Shown here in pieces: positions 42,889 through 52,831 of a DNA stretch of 64,000 nt. Source of the stretch: Actinoplanes campanulatus (GTDB taxonomy: Bacteria > Actinomycetota > Actinomycetes > Mycobacteriales > Micromonosporaceae). Each line of letters begins with the position of its first letter. The first letter of the stretch is position 1. The DNA lies in NCBI RefSeq assembly GCF_014647795.1, contig NZ_BMPW01000013.1, forward strand, positions 1 through 64,000, read 5' to 3'. Made by a program: the position numbers and the translations under genes. The notes beneath the pieces were generated by a model. It had not been told where the DNA came from, did not search any database, and saw nothing but the letters and a program-made list of their open reading frames with translations.

Positions 42889-43905
42889 ATGCCGACGATC
42901 AACGACGTCGCCAAGGCGGCCGGGGTCTCGCCCAGCACGGTGTCGTACGTGCTGAGTGGCCGCCGCCCGATCTCGGCCGAGACCCGCGCCCGCGTGCAGG
43001 CCGCGATCGCCGAGCTCGGCTTCCACCCGCACGCCGGGGCCCGCGCTCTGGCCAGCAGCAAGACCAACGTGATCGCCCTGGTGGCGCCCCTGCGTGTGGA
43101 CGTGAACGTGCCGGTCATCATGCAGTTCGCCACCGCCGTGGTGACGGCCGCCCGCTCGTACAATCACGACGTTCTGCTGCTGACCAAGGACGAGGGCACG
43201 GCCGGGGTGGAACGCGTCGCGCACAGCACCATGGTCGACGCGTTGATACTGATGGACCTGGAACGGGACGACCTGCGTATCCCGGCGCTACGTAGGCTCA
43301 AGCAGCCGTCGGTGCTGATCGGTCTGCCCGCCGACCACACCGGCATCGCCTGCGTCGACCTCGACTTCGGCGCCGCGGCCCGGGCGGCCCTGGACCATCT
43401 GGCCGGGCACGGCCACCGCAGGATCGGCCTGGTCGGCCCGTCCCCGGCGGTGTACAAGCGGCAGACGACGTACGCCGACCGCTTCCTGACCGGCTTCCTG
43501 GAGGCCTCGGTCGACCTGGGCCTGCAGACCGTGACCCACCCGTGCGAGCCGGGCGCCGAGGGCGTCCGCTCCTGCATGGCCGACCTGGACGCCGAACTGG
43601 CCGGGCTGACCGCGCTGGTGGTGCACAACGAGGAGGCGCTGCGGCCGCTGCTCGACCTGCTGCACGCCACCGGCCGCCGGGTCCCGGAGGACGTCTCCAT
43701 CGTGGCGATCTGCCCGCGGGACGTGGCGACGGCGATGCCGGTCAACCTGACATCGATCGACATCCCGGCCCACGACGTCGGCACGCTCGCCGTGGAGACC
43801 GTGATGCGGCTGCTGGACGGTCGTCGCGTGGAGTACACCCGCCTGCTCGAACCGAGCCTGGTCGAGCGGGACAGCTGCCGCGAAATCTCCGCGTCACACC
43901 GTTGA
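42889..43905 (+). CDS. LacI-family transcriptional repressor of the oligosaccharide locus
   Basis: 338 residues from the ATG at 42889, chosen because GGGGAGG precedes it and the sequence then starts as LacI proteins do (TINDVAKAAGVSPSTVSYVL). The hinge helix is ARALASSKTN. The effector domain is of the periplasmic-binding type, with GHRRIGLVGPSP and VPEDVSIVAI. It lies between the GH3 gene and the importer/alpha-xylosidase operon, both of which carry the same palindrome. The inducer is probably a sugar from this pathway. Confidence 0.93.
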   Translation: MPTINDVAKAAGVSPSTVSYVLSGRRPISAETRARVQAAIAELGFHPHAGARALASSKTNVIALVAPLRVDVNVPVIMQFATAVVTAARSYNHDVLLLTKDEGTAGVERVAHSTMVDALILMDLERDDLRIPALRRLKQPSVLIGLPADHTGIACVDLDFGAAARAALDHLAGHGHRRIGLVGPSPAVYKRQTTYADRFLTGFLEASVDLGLQTVTHPCEPGAEGVRSCMADLDAELAGLTALVVHNEEALRPLLDLLHATGRRVPEDVSIVAICPRDVATAMPVNLTSIDIPAHDVGTLAVETVMRLLDGRRVEYTRLLEPSLVERDSCREISASHR

Positions 43906-43946
43906 CATGAATGGCGCTCGTTCCCTAGCGTCTGCTCAGAGCCCAT

Positions 43947-43964
43947 CGTCGAAGCGCTTCGACG
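43947..43964. promoter_or_regulatory. LacI-family operator upstream of the sugar importer operon
   Basis: CGTCGAAGCGCTTCGACG is a perfect 18-bp palindrome, containing the 16-bp site found before the GH3 gene. It lies 40 nt before the solute-binding-protein start and 42 nt after the repressor gene, ideal for repression by LacI. Confidence 0.85.
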
Positions 43965-44004
43965 AAATTTCGCTTCCCTGATCAGTCCCCCTGGGAGGAC
44001 GGCT

Positions 44005-45315
44005 ATGTTCCGATCACGATCCGGTCTTGCGGCCGGTGCATTGTTGCTGGCAGCGTCCCTCGGCCTCGCCGCGTGCGGTGGCGACGACGGCGGTTCGGAG
44101 GAGGGCGCCGACGCGAAGGTCCTCACCCTCTGGCACTACGAGGCGCCGGACAGCGCCATGGGCGTCGCCTGGAACAAGGCGATCGAGCTGTTCAAATCGA
44201 GCCATCCGGGCGTCGAGGTGAAGTTCGAGGAGAAGGGCTTCGAGCAGATCCAGCAGAACGCCCAGATGATCCTCAACTCCGACAGCGCGCCCGACGTCAT
44301 GGAGTACAACAAGGGCAACGCGACCGCCGGCCTGCTCTCCAAGCAGGGCCTGCTCACCGACATCTCGGACGAGTTCACCAAGCGCGGCTGGGACTCCAAG
44401 CTGAGTGCCAGCCTCCAGACCACGGCGAAGTACGACGAAGACGGCATCATGGGCAGCGGCAAGGTCTTCGGTGTGCCCAACTACGGCGAGTTCGTCACCG
44501 TCTACTACAACAAGAAGATGTTCGACCAGTACAAACTGGCCGTTCCCACCACCCTGGACGAGTTCACCAAGGTCATGGACACGTTCCTGGCGAACAAGGT
44601 GACCCCGCTGGCCGTCGGTGGCGCCGAGTACCCGGCCCAGCAGATCTTCTACGAGCTCGCGCTGGCGAAGTCCGACCGGGCCTTCGTGGACGACTACCAG
44701 CTCTACAAGAACAAGGTCGACTTCAAGGGCCCGCAGCTCACCTACGGCGCGCAGACCTTCACCGACTGGGTGTCCAAGGGCTACATCGGCAAGGACTCGG
44801 CCGGCATCAAGGCCGAGGACATGAGCGTCTCCTTCACGCAGGGAAAGTTCCCGATCCTGATCTCCGGCTCCTGGTGGTACGGCCGGTTCGCCAGCAACAT
44901 CAAGGACTTCGAGTGGGGCACCTTCCTCTTCCCGGGTAACACCCTGCACCCGGGCTCCAGCGGCAACCTGTGGGTGGTGCCGGAGAAGAGCAAGGCCAAG
45001 GCGCTCGCGTACGACTTCATCGACATCACCATGTCGCCCGAGGTCCAGGCGCTGCTCGGCAACAGCGGCGGTGTCCCGGTCGCGGCCGACCCGGCGCAGA
45101 TCACCGACCCGAAGAACAAGGAGCTCGTCGAGACCTTCAACAAGATCTCGACCAGCGACGGGCTCGCCTTCTACCCGGACTGGCCGGCCCCCGGCTACTA
45201 CGACGTGCTGGTCGCCGGTGTGCAGGGCCTGATCAACGGCTCGAAGACCCCGGACGCCTTCCTCGACGAGATCGCCAAGCCGTACCACGAGAACCTCGCC
45301 GACCTCGGCAAGTGA
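44005..45315 (+). CDS. Sugar ABC transporter solute-binding lipoprotein (family 1)
   Basis: 436 residues. Lipoprotein signal with lipobox LGLAAC (Cys at about 27). Family-1 features include VLTLWHYEAPDS, PDVMEYNKGNATAGLL, FGVPNYGEFVTVYYNKKMFD and SGSWWYGRF. GGGAGGAC precedes the ATG. It captures an oligosaccharide outside the membrane for the two permeases encoded next. No importer ATPase is encoded here, so a shared MsiK-type ATPase elsewhere probably drives uptake, as is usual in actinomycetes. Confidence 0.93.
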   Translation: MFRSRSGLAAGALLLAASLGLAACGGDDGGSEEGADAKVLTLWHYEAPDSAMGVAWNKAIELFKSSHPGVEVKFEEKGFEQIQQNAQMILNSDSAPDVMEYNKGNATAGLLSKQGLLTDISDEFTKRGWDSKLSASLQTTAKYDEDGIMGSGKVFGVPNYGEFVTVYYNKKMFDQYKLAVPTTLDEFTKVMDTFLANKVTPLAVGGAEYPAQQIFYELALAKSDRAFVDDYQLYKNKVDFKGPQLTYGAQTFTDWVSKGYIGKDSAGIKAEDMSVSFTQGKFPILISGSWWYGRFASNIKDFEWGTFLFPGNTLHPGSSGNLWVVPEKSKAKALAYDFIDITMSPEVQALLGNSGGVPVAADPAQITDPKNKELVETFNKISTSDGLAFYPDWPAPGYYDVLVAGVQGLINGSKTPDAFLDEIAKPYHENLADLGK

Positions 45316-45377
45316 CCTTGCGTCAAGGCGCGGCGTGGGCGGCCGACACCGCCCGCGCCGCGGAAAGGGGGCCCGGC

Positions 45378-46277
45378 ATGGCCGGTAGCGTTACCAAGAG
45401 CCGCGGATACGCGGTCTACCTGATTCCCGGTGTGCTGGCCTCGCTGGGCGTGATCGTCGTGCCGCTGGTGATGACGGTCTACTACAGCTTCACGAAATGG
45501 ACCGGCGTCGGCGACCCCCGGTGGGTCGGCCTCGAGAACTACAGCCGGCTCGTCGAGGACACCCTGTTCTGGCAGTCGTTCGGCAACATCGCCCTGCTCG
45601 TGATCGCGATGGCGGTGGTGCCGACGCTGCTCGGGCTGGTGCTGGCCGCGGTGCTGTTCGACTACGTCGCCAAGCACTTCGGCGACCGGTGGGCCGGTCT
45701 GTTCCGGTCCGGCTACTACCTGCCGCAGGTGCTGCCGGTCGCGGTCACCGGCATCGTCTGGACCTGGATCCTGCATCCCGGCTACGGCGCGCTCAACCAG
45801 ATCCTCGACGCGGTGGGCCTGGAGGGCCTGGCGAAGAACTGGCTCGGCGACGAGGACTACGCGCTCTACAGCGTGATGGCGGTGATGATCTGGTTCCAGC
45901 TCGGCTACCCGATCGTCATGTTCATGTCCGGGCTCTCCCGGATCGACCCGTCGCTCTACGAGGCAGCGGACCTGGACGGCGCGACCTGGTGGCAGCGGTT
46001 CCGCAAGATCACGGTGCACATGATCCGGCCCGAGTTGTACGTCGTGCTGGTGACCACCACGATCGCGGCTCTCAAGATCTTCGCGCAGGTGTTCGTGCTC
46101 ACCAAGGGCGGTCCGGCCAACAGCACCATGGTGCCGTCGTACTTCGCCTACGAGAACTACTTCGAGAAGGCCCGGGTCGGCTACGGCTCGGCGATCTCCA
46201 CGGTCCTGACCGTGCTGATCGTGATCCTCGCCTTCCTGTTCCTGCGACTCCAGCACCGGTCGGAGGAGCTGCGATGA
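45378..46277 (+). CDS. Sugar ABC transporter permease 1 (MalF type)
   Basis: 299 residues from the ATG at 45378, which gives a normal MalF-like N-terminus; the frame is open upstream. Six hydrophobic segments (first about 12-33). The cytoplasmic EAA loop reads EAADLDGATWWQRFRKI near residue 200, the contact for the ATPase. It pairs with the second permease, whose ATG overlaps its stop by 4 nt. Confidence 0.93.
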   Translation: MAGSVTKSRGYAVYLIPGVLASLGVIVVPLVMTVYYSFTKWTGVGDPRWVGLENYSRLVEDTLFWQSFGNIALLVIAMAVVPTLLGLVLAAVLFDYVAKHFGDRWAGLFRSGYYLPQVLPVAVTGIVWTWILHPGYGALNQILDAVGLEGLAKNWLGDEDYALYSVMAVMIWFQLGYPIVMFMSGLSRIDPSLYEAADLDGATWWQRFRKITVHMIRPELYVVLVTTTIAALKIFAQVFVLTKGGPANSTMVPSYFAYENYFEKARVGYGSAISTVLTVLIVILAFLFLRLQHRSEELR

Positions 46278-47161
46278 CCCTTGCCACGGCGAAAGCTCCC
46301 ACCCGTACCCCCGAGGTCGGAAGCTCTGAAGCTCTTGAACACCGCAACCCGGTTCGATTCTTCGTCCTGGCCGCGCTGCTGGTGCTGCTCCTTCTGATGG
46401 TCGGGCCGATGCTCGCGGTCGCGGTCAACGCGTTCAAGAGCCCGGCCGACTACGCCGCCAACGGTCCGCTGTCCATCCCGGCGGACGTCTACTGGGACGG
46501 CATCGTCGACTTCTGGAACCGGGTGGACTTCGGCCGGAAGCTCTGGAACAGCTTCGTCACGGCGCTGGCCGTGTCGGTGTTCGGCGTCGTCCTGTCGATC
46601 CTCAACGCGTACGCGCTGGGCATCGGCCGGGTGCGGGGCCGGGTCTGGTTCCTGGTGTTCTTCCTGGTCGCCAACCTGCTGCCGCAGGAGGTGCTCGTCT
46701 ACCCGCTGTACCACATCGCCAAGGAGGCCGACCTCTACGACAGCCTGATCGCGATCGTCATCATCTTCACGGTCATCCAGAGCGCCTTCGGCACCTACCT
46801 GCTCACCTCGGTCTACGCCGAGTTCCCCCGGGAACTGCTGGACGCCGCCGCCGTCGACGGCGCCGGGAAGTGGCGGACCCTGTGGCGGGTGGTGGTCCCG
46901 GTCAGCGGGCCGACCCTCGCGGTCCTGTTCACCTTCTTCTTCATCTGGACCTGGAACGAGTTCTTCCTGCCGCTGATCTTCCTGGTGTCCAACGACAACC
47001 AGACCGTTCCGGTGGCCCTCGGCGTCCTCCAGGGTGACCGCATGATGGACGCCACCACGACGAGCGCCTCGGCCCTGATCGGCATCCTCCCGGCGATCCT
47101 CTTCTTCCTGATCTTCCAGCGGACCCTCACGCGCGGCATCGCCGCCGGCGCCATCAAGTAA
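46274..47161 (+). CDS. Sugar ABC transporter permease 2 (MalG type)
   Basis: 295 residues. Six transmembrane segments (first about 29-50). The EAA loop is LLDAAAVDGAGKWRTLWRVV. The C-terminus ends in the MalG-typical FQRTLTRGIAAGAIK. It forms the import channel with permease 1. The GH31 gene begins 9 nt after its stop and is clearly in the same transcript. Confidence 0.93.
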   Translation: MTLATAKAPTRTPEVGSSEALEHRNPVRFFVLAALLVLLLLMVGPMLAVAVNAFKSPADYAANGPLSIPADVYWDGIVDFWNRVDFGRKLWNSFVTALAVSVFGVVLSILNAYALGIGRVRGRVWFLVFFLVANLLPQEVLVYPLYHIAKEADLYDSLIAIVIIFTVIQSAFGTYLLTSVYAEFPRELLDAAAVDGAGKWRTLWRVVVPVSGPTLAVLFTFFFIWTWNEFFLPLIFLVSNDNQTVPVALGVLQGDRMMDATTTSASALIGILPAILFFLIFQRTLTRGIAAGAIK

Positions 47162-47170
47162 AGGATCTTC

Positions 47171-49429
47171 ATGAAGTTCACCGATGGCTATTGGCGCAAG
47201 CGTGGCGGGCTGACCGTCCTGCACCCGGCCCATCTCCAGGACACGGCGACCGCGCCGGACTCGCTGACCGTCTGGGCGGCGACCCGGCCGATCCATCACC
47301 GCGGTGACACGCTGAACTCCGCCCTCATCACCGTCAACTGCACCGCGCCCGCCCCCGACGTCATCCGGGTGACGGTGTCGCACTTCGCGGGAGAGCGTTC
47401 CCGAACCCCAAATTTCACTATTGATGAGGTGGCGGGGGATGTGTCGGTGGATCGGCTGTCGCTCACCTCGGGCGCGCTGACCGCACGGTTCTCCGACGGC
47501 GACAACTGGGGACTCGACTTCCTGGCCGACGGGCGGCGGCTCACCGGCAGCGGCTGGAAGGGCATGGGCGTCGTCTCCGGCCCCGACGGCGACTACATCC
47601 ACGAGCAGCTGGACCTCGGTGTGGGGCACGTCGTCTACGGCCTCGGCGAGCGGTTCGGGCCGTTGATCAAGAACGGCCAGACCGTCGACATCTGGCAGGA
47701 GGACGGCGGCACCAGCAGCGAGCAGGCGTACAAGAACGTCCCGTTCTACCTCACCAACGGCGGGTACGGCGTCCTCGTCGACCACCCCGGCAAGGTGTCC
47801 TTCGAGGTCGCCTCCGAGATGGTCACCCGCACCCAGTTCAGCGTCGCCGGGCAGAGCCTGTCCTACCTGGTCATCTACGGCCCCACCCCGGCCGACATCA
47901 TCCGCAAGTACACGGCGCTGACCGGCCGGCCCGCGCTGCCGCCGGCCTGGTCCTTCGGCCTCTGGCTGACCACCTCGTTCACCACCGACTACGACGAGGA
48001 GACGGTCAACAAGTTCGTCGGCGGGATGGCCGACCGGGACCTGCCGCTGTCGGTCTTCCACTTCGACTGCTTCTGGATGCGCGAGTTCAACTGGTGCGAC
48101 TTCGAGTGGGACCCGCGGGTCTTCCCCGACCCGCCGGGCATGCTCAAGCGCCTCGCCGACCGGGGCCTCAAGACCTGCCTGTGGATCAACCCGTACATCG
48201 CCCAGCGGTCGCCGCTGTTCGCCGAGGGCGCCTCTCGCGGATACCTGGTGCGCCGGCCGAACGGTGACGTCTTCCAGTGCGACCTGTGGCAGGCCGGGAT
48301 GGGCCTGGTCGACTTCACCAAACCCGAGGCCCGCGAGTGGTACGCCGGGAAGCTGCGCGGCCTCGTCGAGATGGGCGTGGACGCCTTCAAGTCGGACTTC
48401 GGCGAGCGGGTGCCCACCGACGTGGTGTGGCACGACGGGTCCGACCCGGAGCGGATGCACAACTACTACACGCAGCTCTACAACGAGGTCGTCTTCGAGG
48501 TGCTGCGCTCGGCTCGCGGAGAGGGCGAGGCGGTGCTGTTCGCCCGCTCGGCCACCGTCGGCGGGCAGCAGTTCCCGGTCCACTGGGGTGGCGACAACTC
48601 CAGCACGTACGAGTCGATGGCGGAGAGCCTGCGCGGCGGCCTGTCGCTCATGTCGTCCGGCTTCGGGTTCTGGAGCCACGACATCGGCGGCTTCGAGGGC
48701 ATGCCGGACCCGGCCGTGTTCAAGCGGTGGGTCGCGTTCGGTCTGCTGTCGTCGCACAGCCGGCTCCACGGCAGCTCCTCCTACCGGGTGCCGTGGCTCT
48801 TCGACGAGGAATCGGTGGACGTGCTGCGGCACTTCACCCACCTCAAGTACCGGCTCATGCCGTACATCTACGGCGCCGCCCGGGAAGCGCACCTGACCGG
48901 CCTGCCGGTGATGCGCCCGATGCCTGTCGCGTTCCCCGCCGACCCGGCCGCCACCTACCTGGACCGGCAGTACATGCTGGGCGCGGACCTGCTGGTCGCG
49001 CCGGTCTTCTCGGCCGGGGGAGAGGTGTCCTACTACGTCCCCGAGGGCAGGTGGACCCGCTACGTCCCGTCGACCGGCAACGCCGACGTGGTCGAGGGCC
49101 CCCGCTGGGTGCGCGAGATCCACGGTTTCGACAGCGCGCCGCTGCTGGTCCGCCCGGGCGCGGTCATCCCGGTTGGCGCCCGCAGGGACCGCCCCGACTA
49201 CGACTACCGCGACGGCGTGACGCTGCGGCTCTTCGAGCCGGCCGAGGGCCGCACCGCGGTGGTGGTCCCCGGCCCGGCCGGCGCCGACACGGTCTTCACG
49301 GTCTCCCGGTCCGGCCCGGAGATCGTCGTGGGGCGGATGGGCGACGCCCTCCCCTGGCAGGTCCAGCTCGGCGACCAGGTCACCTCCCTGGCCGCCGACG
49401 AGGACAGCTGCACCCTCACCCTGGGCTGA
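47171..49429 (+). CDS. yicI: GH31 alpha-xylosidase (YicI type)
   Basis: 752 residues, cytoplasmic (no signal peptide), near the 772 of E. coli YicI. The YicI-type stretches are strong: FHFDCFWMREFNWCDFEWDP, then FKSDFGERVPTDVVWHDGSDP with nucleophile Asp409, and HWGGDNSSTYESMAESLRGG with acid/base Asp475. The enzyme removes terminal alpha-linked xylose, as in isoprimeverose and xyloglucan oligosaccharides. Its position after the importer suggests that such oligosaccharides are imported and then trimmed inside the cell. An alpha-glucosidase activity is less likely given the motif match. Confidence 0.92.
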   Translation: MKFTDGYWRKRGGLTVLHPAHLQDTATAPDSLTVWAATRPIHHRGDTLNSALITVNCTAPAPDVIRVTVSHFAGERSRTPNFTIDEVAGDVSVDRLSLTSGALTARFSDGDNWGLDFLADGRRLTGSGWKGMGVVSGPDGDYIHEQLDLGVGHVVYGLGERFGPLIKNGQTVDIWQEDGGTSSEQAYKNVPFYLTNGGYGVLVDHPGKVSFEVASEMVTRTQFSVAGQSLSYLVIYGPTPADIIRKYTALTGRPALPPAWSFGLWLTTSFTTDYDEETVNKFVGGMADRDLPLSVFHFDCFWMREFNWCDFEWDPRVFPDPPGMLKRLADRGLKTCLWINPYIAQRSPLFAEGASRGYLVRRPNGDVFQCDLWQAGMGLVDFTKPEAREWYAGKLRGLVEMGVDAFKSDFGERVPTDVVWHDGSDPERMHNYYTQLYNEVVFEVLRSARGEGEAVLFARSATVGGQQFPVHWGGDNSSTYESMAESLRGGLSLMSSGFGFWSHDIGGFEGMPDPAVFKRWVAFGLLSSHSRLHGSSSYRVPWLFDEESVDVLRHFTHLKYRLMPYIYGAAREAHLTGLPVMRPMPVAFPADPAATYLDRQYMLGADLLVAPVFSAGGEVSYYVPEGRWTRYVPSTGNADVVEGPRWVREIHGFDSAPLLVRPGAVIPVGARRDRPDYDYRDGVTLRLFEPAEGRTAVVVPGPAGADTVFTVSRSGPEIVVGRMGDALPWQVQLGDQVTSLAADEDSCTLTLG

Positions 49430-49441
49430 CAGCGCGTCCCC

Positions 49442-49475
49442 ATGACCGGCGCCGCCCACCGGCGGCGCCGGTCAT
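49442..49475. terminator. Hairpin between convergent GH31 and NACHT genes
   Basis: A perfect 15-bp stem (49442-49456 with 49461-49475) with a CACC loop starts 13 nt after the GH31 stop and touches the stop codon of the convergent NACHT gene. It has no T tract but is strong enough to end both transcripts. Confidence 0.75.
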
Positions 49476-52400
49476 CAGCCCTTCGGCGCCAACGGCGCGA
49501 GCCGTTCTACGAGATCAGGACGCTGCCTGGCGACCTTGCGGGTGAGGCTTCCGAACTCCTCGCGGGAACCGGGCATCGCATCGGGTGGGATCGGGAACCC
49601 GAGTTCGTGGAGGCGGACCAGCAGGTCGGCGAGTAAAGCGGCATCAAGCCCGGTCACATCGAACGCGAAGGCCCTGGGCATCAACCGAACCAGCCGATCG
49701 TCGGTCTCGGGGCCCCGGCCGAGGAACCTCAGCACACAGCGCAGGAATCTCTGAATGATCTCGGTATTCCAGAAGACCGGACTCGACTGCTCCAGATCGG
49801 ACTGCCCCAAGCCTGAGCTCAGCTGTTCCAGGATCGTGGTGGCCTCGGCCGGACGGATCGCGAGGTCCGTGGTCAAGCGGTCCAGGATCGCTTCCGTGCA
49901 GTGGAGTTGGATCGTCTCCGCCCACTCGGGTGCGGCGCACGTCGCGATCTGGACGCACCGCTGGTAAGCCGTGGGTGAGGGCGCGAACCACAACTCCAGA
50001 ATCGCGTGCACCGGCGCCTCGAAATCAGACCCGGGTAGCCCGACGAATCTGTTGAGGTGCCAGTCGGAGGAACCAGGTCTGAGCGCATCGAGGAGGTGTT
50101 CGGTCATGTCGCCCGCCGGCAGGCAGACGAAATTGGTGGTGCGACGGCGTTCCTCCTCCTCGGCGAAGAAGCCGGTGCGCAGCCAGGCCGGGCGGTCGGT
50201 GTCGGACGCGAGCGGCCCGAGGCTCCACGACAGGTTGACGGACGACGGTGACCACACGCCGATGTAGAGGCCGATGCGGATGTCCCGTCCGCCGGCGGTG
50301 GTGATCCGCTCCACGGCGAGACGCTCGATGAAGCCGCGGAAACTTCCGCCGGCCAGCTGCGACTGCCACAGCAGGGCCTGGCTGCTCCAGTCACCGACGA
50401 TGTCCGGGCGGCCCGGGAACAGGTCGCTCGCGTGGACCCGGTCGCTCACGCACACCAGGAGAAGCAGCAGGTTGGCGCTGTAGGTGGCATACCGCGACGG
50501 CTCGCCGTGGCCGGACGGCTGATATCCGGCGTAGCGCTGACCCGCCGGGCTGTGTGGCAGGGCCTCGAACAGCCGGAGCAGGAGTGCCTTCAGCGATTCC
50601 CGGACAGCGTGCGTCTCCACCCACGCTGTCTCGATCAGGAAGTCGATGACGGTCGACCGGCGGCTCAGCGGCTGATGGGAGAGCAGGGCCCGCAGCAGAT
50701 CGTCGTGGACCGGCGCCGGCCCGAACGGCGAGGTCGACGCCGACGCCTGCGCCGCGACGTCGAGCAGCACCTGCCAGGTCAGCCGGGCCACGAAGAACTC
50801 GGTGAAGGTGGCGTGCAGGAACTCATACGTCTCGACGGCGTCGAGAGTGGCCCCGGCGCGTGCCCGATGGACGAAGAAGAACCGCCCGAGCGTCAGCTCG
50901 GCCGGGCGCAGCGCGGCTCGCAGACCGCCCGGCGCCTGCTGGACCGGGCCGAGTAGACCGGCCAGATCCGCCTCCAGATCGGCCTCGCTCACCCACAGCG
51001 CCGACCGGTTGAACATCGCGAAGGCCACCACAGCGAGCCGCCGCAACTCCTCCTCGACGGCGGCCGCGAGATCCCGGGCGGGCAGACCGGGCCGCTGTTT
51101 CACCACCTCGCGGGTGGCGAAACTGCGCAACAGCCGCTCGTAGAGCTGATCCTGCCGGAGGCTCGCGCCGACCCGCTGCAACGCGTTGCCGTCGGCGTCG
51201 TAGAGGGCCAGCATGAGCAGAAGCAACGGCTGCTCGGCGAGATGCCGGTGGGTCAGCACGCTGTCGGTGGCCAGTGGCGCGAGCCGGCGGGCGGCGAAAC
51301 CGGCGGCGTTCGCCCGGTTCCAGACGGCCAGCCAGGTGGCGATCTGCTGCTCGTCGAACGGTTCCAAGCGGATCGTCAGGGTCCCGGCCGGGGTCCGTGC
51401 CCGGTTCGCCACCGCGATCCGGCTGGTCACCACGACCGCGACCGGGCGGCCCTGGGCGGCCTCACGGCGCTGGAAGGCGGCGACCCGCTCCAGGTAGTCG
51501 GTCTGGCTCACACCGGTGGCCTGCAACAACTCGTCGAAACCGTCGAGCAGGACGACGGGCAGCGCGTCGCCGGCCGACCGGACCAGGTCCGGCCAGTCGA
51601 GCCGTTCGCCGGTGGCGGCGCGAATCGCGTACTCCACCTGGTCTTGAATCTGATCGAGCGACGGGGTTTCCCGCAGCACGACCCGGACCGGCAGGAACTC
51701 GGTGGCGGGCAGGCCGGCCGACAGCACCCGGGTGAAGACCGACTTGCCCGAACCGGGTTGACCCAGCACCAGCAGCGGGGCCCGGACGGCTCGCGGCGAG
51801 GTCAGGTGCCCGATCAGGAAGTCGCGCAGATCGTCCCGCACCGGTAACCGTGACCACCAGTCGTCGTCGCTGACCGGAGCGGGCCCGGCCTCGCCGGGCA
51901 CCCGGAACCGTGGTGGCAGATAGGCCTCGCCGAGGGTGGGTACGGTGATGCCGTCCGGCAGGTCGCCGGTGTCGACCACCGGCCGGTCCAGGTCGTCGCG
52001 GTAGGCGGCGGCCAGCCCGGCCCGGCGCTGGTCCGGCGCTTGCCCGGTGTGGATGGCCAGCAGGACCGGGGAGATCTCGGCCAGCGCGGCCCGGACGGCG
52101 CGCTGCTCCTGCCGGTCCGCCCAGTAGGCCACCTCGGGGAAGTCGGTGCTGAGCCGTAGCAGCGCTTCGTCGTAACGCGCGATCGACGAGTGGGCGACCG
52201 AGGTGAGCGCGTCGGCGATCCGGGCGCGGTCGGGTGCGGTCAGGTCCTCCACGACCGCGAGACCGTCGAGGAAACGGGCCAAGCCGTCCGCCAGATCGTG
52301 GTAGAAGCCCCGCAGGGACCGGCGGAAGTCGCTCAGGGAACGCTCCGGGCCCGGCAGCAGACGGCCGGCGGTCATGATCTGGGTGACGAAATCGGCGTGC

Positions 52401-52756
52401 ACCGGGCCGCCGGCACCCAGCGCGATCTGCTCGCCGCGGGTCAGTTCGGCGGGCAGCCGCACCTCGCGTAACCCCTCGAAGAAGGCGGCGACCACGATGA
52501 CGGTGTGGGCGGCCTCGATCCGCTCGGTGCGGCCGTAGCGGGACAGCCCGGAACGGTGTTCGGACAGGTCGCGGACCAGCCGATGGCTGAGGCGGACCAG
52601 ATCCGCTTTCGCGTCGAACCAGCCGAGCACCTCGCTGACCAGCGGCGCTGTGCCCAGCATGAGCCAGCTCGCCGTCTTCTCCAGGAGAGCGACGACCTTG
52701 CTCTCCTGATCGCCGAGAAGCCGGGCGGCGTCGGCGTAACTGAGCGACCTGGCCAT
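49475..52756 (-). CDS. NACHT-domain NTPase, bacterial NLR-like
   Basis: 1093 residues. The N-terminal 300 residues are helical and resemble the uncharacterised helical domains that precede NACHT modules in actinomycetes. The NTPase has Walker A LGQPGSGKSVF (Lys338), then Walker B VVLLDGFDELL (Asp405, with the extra Asp/Glu of STAND ATPases) and a sensor-like VVTSRIAV. After it come a winged-helix-like region (EFLHATFTEFFVARL, a NACHT hallmark) and a 450-residue C-terminal region without obvious repeats. Bacterial NACHT proteins include anti-phage sensors. No protease, nuclease or CARD-like effector motif is visible, so the effector is unknown. The gene is isolated among metabolic genes. Confidence 0.85.
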   Translation of the reverse strand: MARSLSYADAARLLGDQESKVVALLEKTASWLMLGTAPLVSEVLGWFDAKADLVRLSHRLVRDLSEHRSGLSRYGRTERIEAAHTVIVVAAFFEGLREVRLPAELTRGEQIALGAGGPVHADFVTQIMTAGRLLPGPERSLSDFRRSLRGFYHDLADGLARFLDGLAVVEDLTAPDRARIADALTSVAHSSIARYDEALLRLSTDFPEVAYWADRQEQRAVRAALAEISPVLLAIHTGQAPDQRRAGLAAAYRDDLDRPVVDTGDLPDGITVPTLGEAYLPPRFRVPGEAGPAPVSDDDWWSRLPVRDDLRDFLIGHLTSPRAVRAPLLVLGQPGSGKSVFTRVLSAGLPATEFLPVRVVLRETPSLDQIQDQVEYAIRAATGERLDWPDLVRSAGDALPVVLLDGFDELLQATGVSQTDYLERVAAFQRREAAQGRPVAVVVTSRIAVANRARTPAGTLTIRLEPFDEQQIATWLAVWNRANAAGFAARRLAPLATDSVLTHRHLAEQPLLLLMLALYDADGNALQRVGASLRQDQLYERLLRSFATREVVKQRPGLPARDLAAAVEEELRRLAVVAFAMFNRSALWVSEADLEADLAGLLGPVQQAPGGLRAALRPAELTLGRFFFVHRARAGATLDAVETYEFLHATFTEFFVARLTWQVLLDVAAQASASTSPFGPAPVHDDLLRALLSHQPLSRRSTVIDFLIETAWVETHAVRESLKALLLRLFEALPHSPAGQRYAGYQPSGHGEPSRYATYSANLLLLLVCVSDRVHASDLFPGRPDIVGDWSSQALLWQSQLAGGSFRGFIERLAVERITTAGGRDIRIGLYIGVWSPSSVNLSWSLGPLASDTDRPAWLRTGFFAEEEERRRTTNFVCLPAGDMTEHLLDALRPGSSDWHLNRFVGLPGSDFEAPVHAILELWFAPSPTAYQRCVQIATCAAPEWAETIQLHCTEAILDRLTTDLAIRPAEATTILEQLSSGLGQSDLEQSSPVFWNTEIIQRFLRCVLRFLGRGPETDDRLVRLMPRAFAFDVTGLDAALLADLLVRLHELGFPIPPDAMPGSREEFGSLTRKVARQRPDLVERLAPLAPKG

Positions 52757-52831
52757 CGATCCATCATGGACGCTCGGCGGTCCGGAGGCGTCCTCCCATG
52801 GGCGGAGACAGGGATGGACGCTGGTGCGGTC

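Noticed and set aside
46181-49459. Very long minus-strand open frame opposite the importer and GH31 genes
   Set aside because: It is the antisense shadow of well-conserved plus-strand genes. Its translation is low-complexity Arg/Val/Gly/Asp sequence without domains, as expected from GC-rich third positions.
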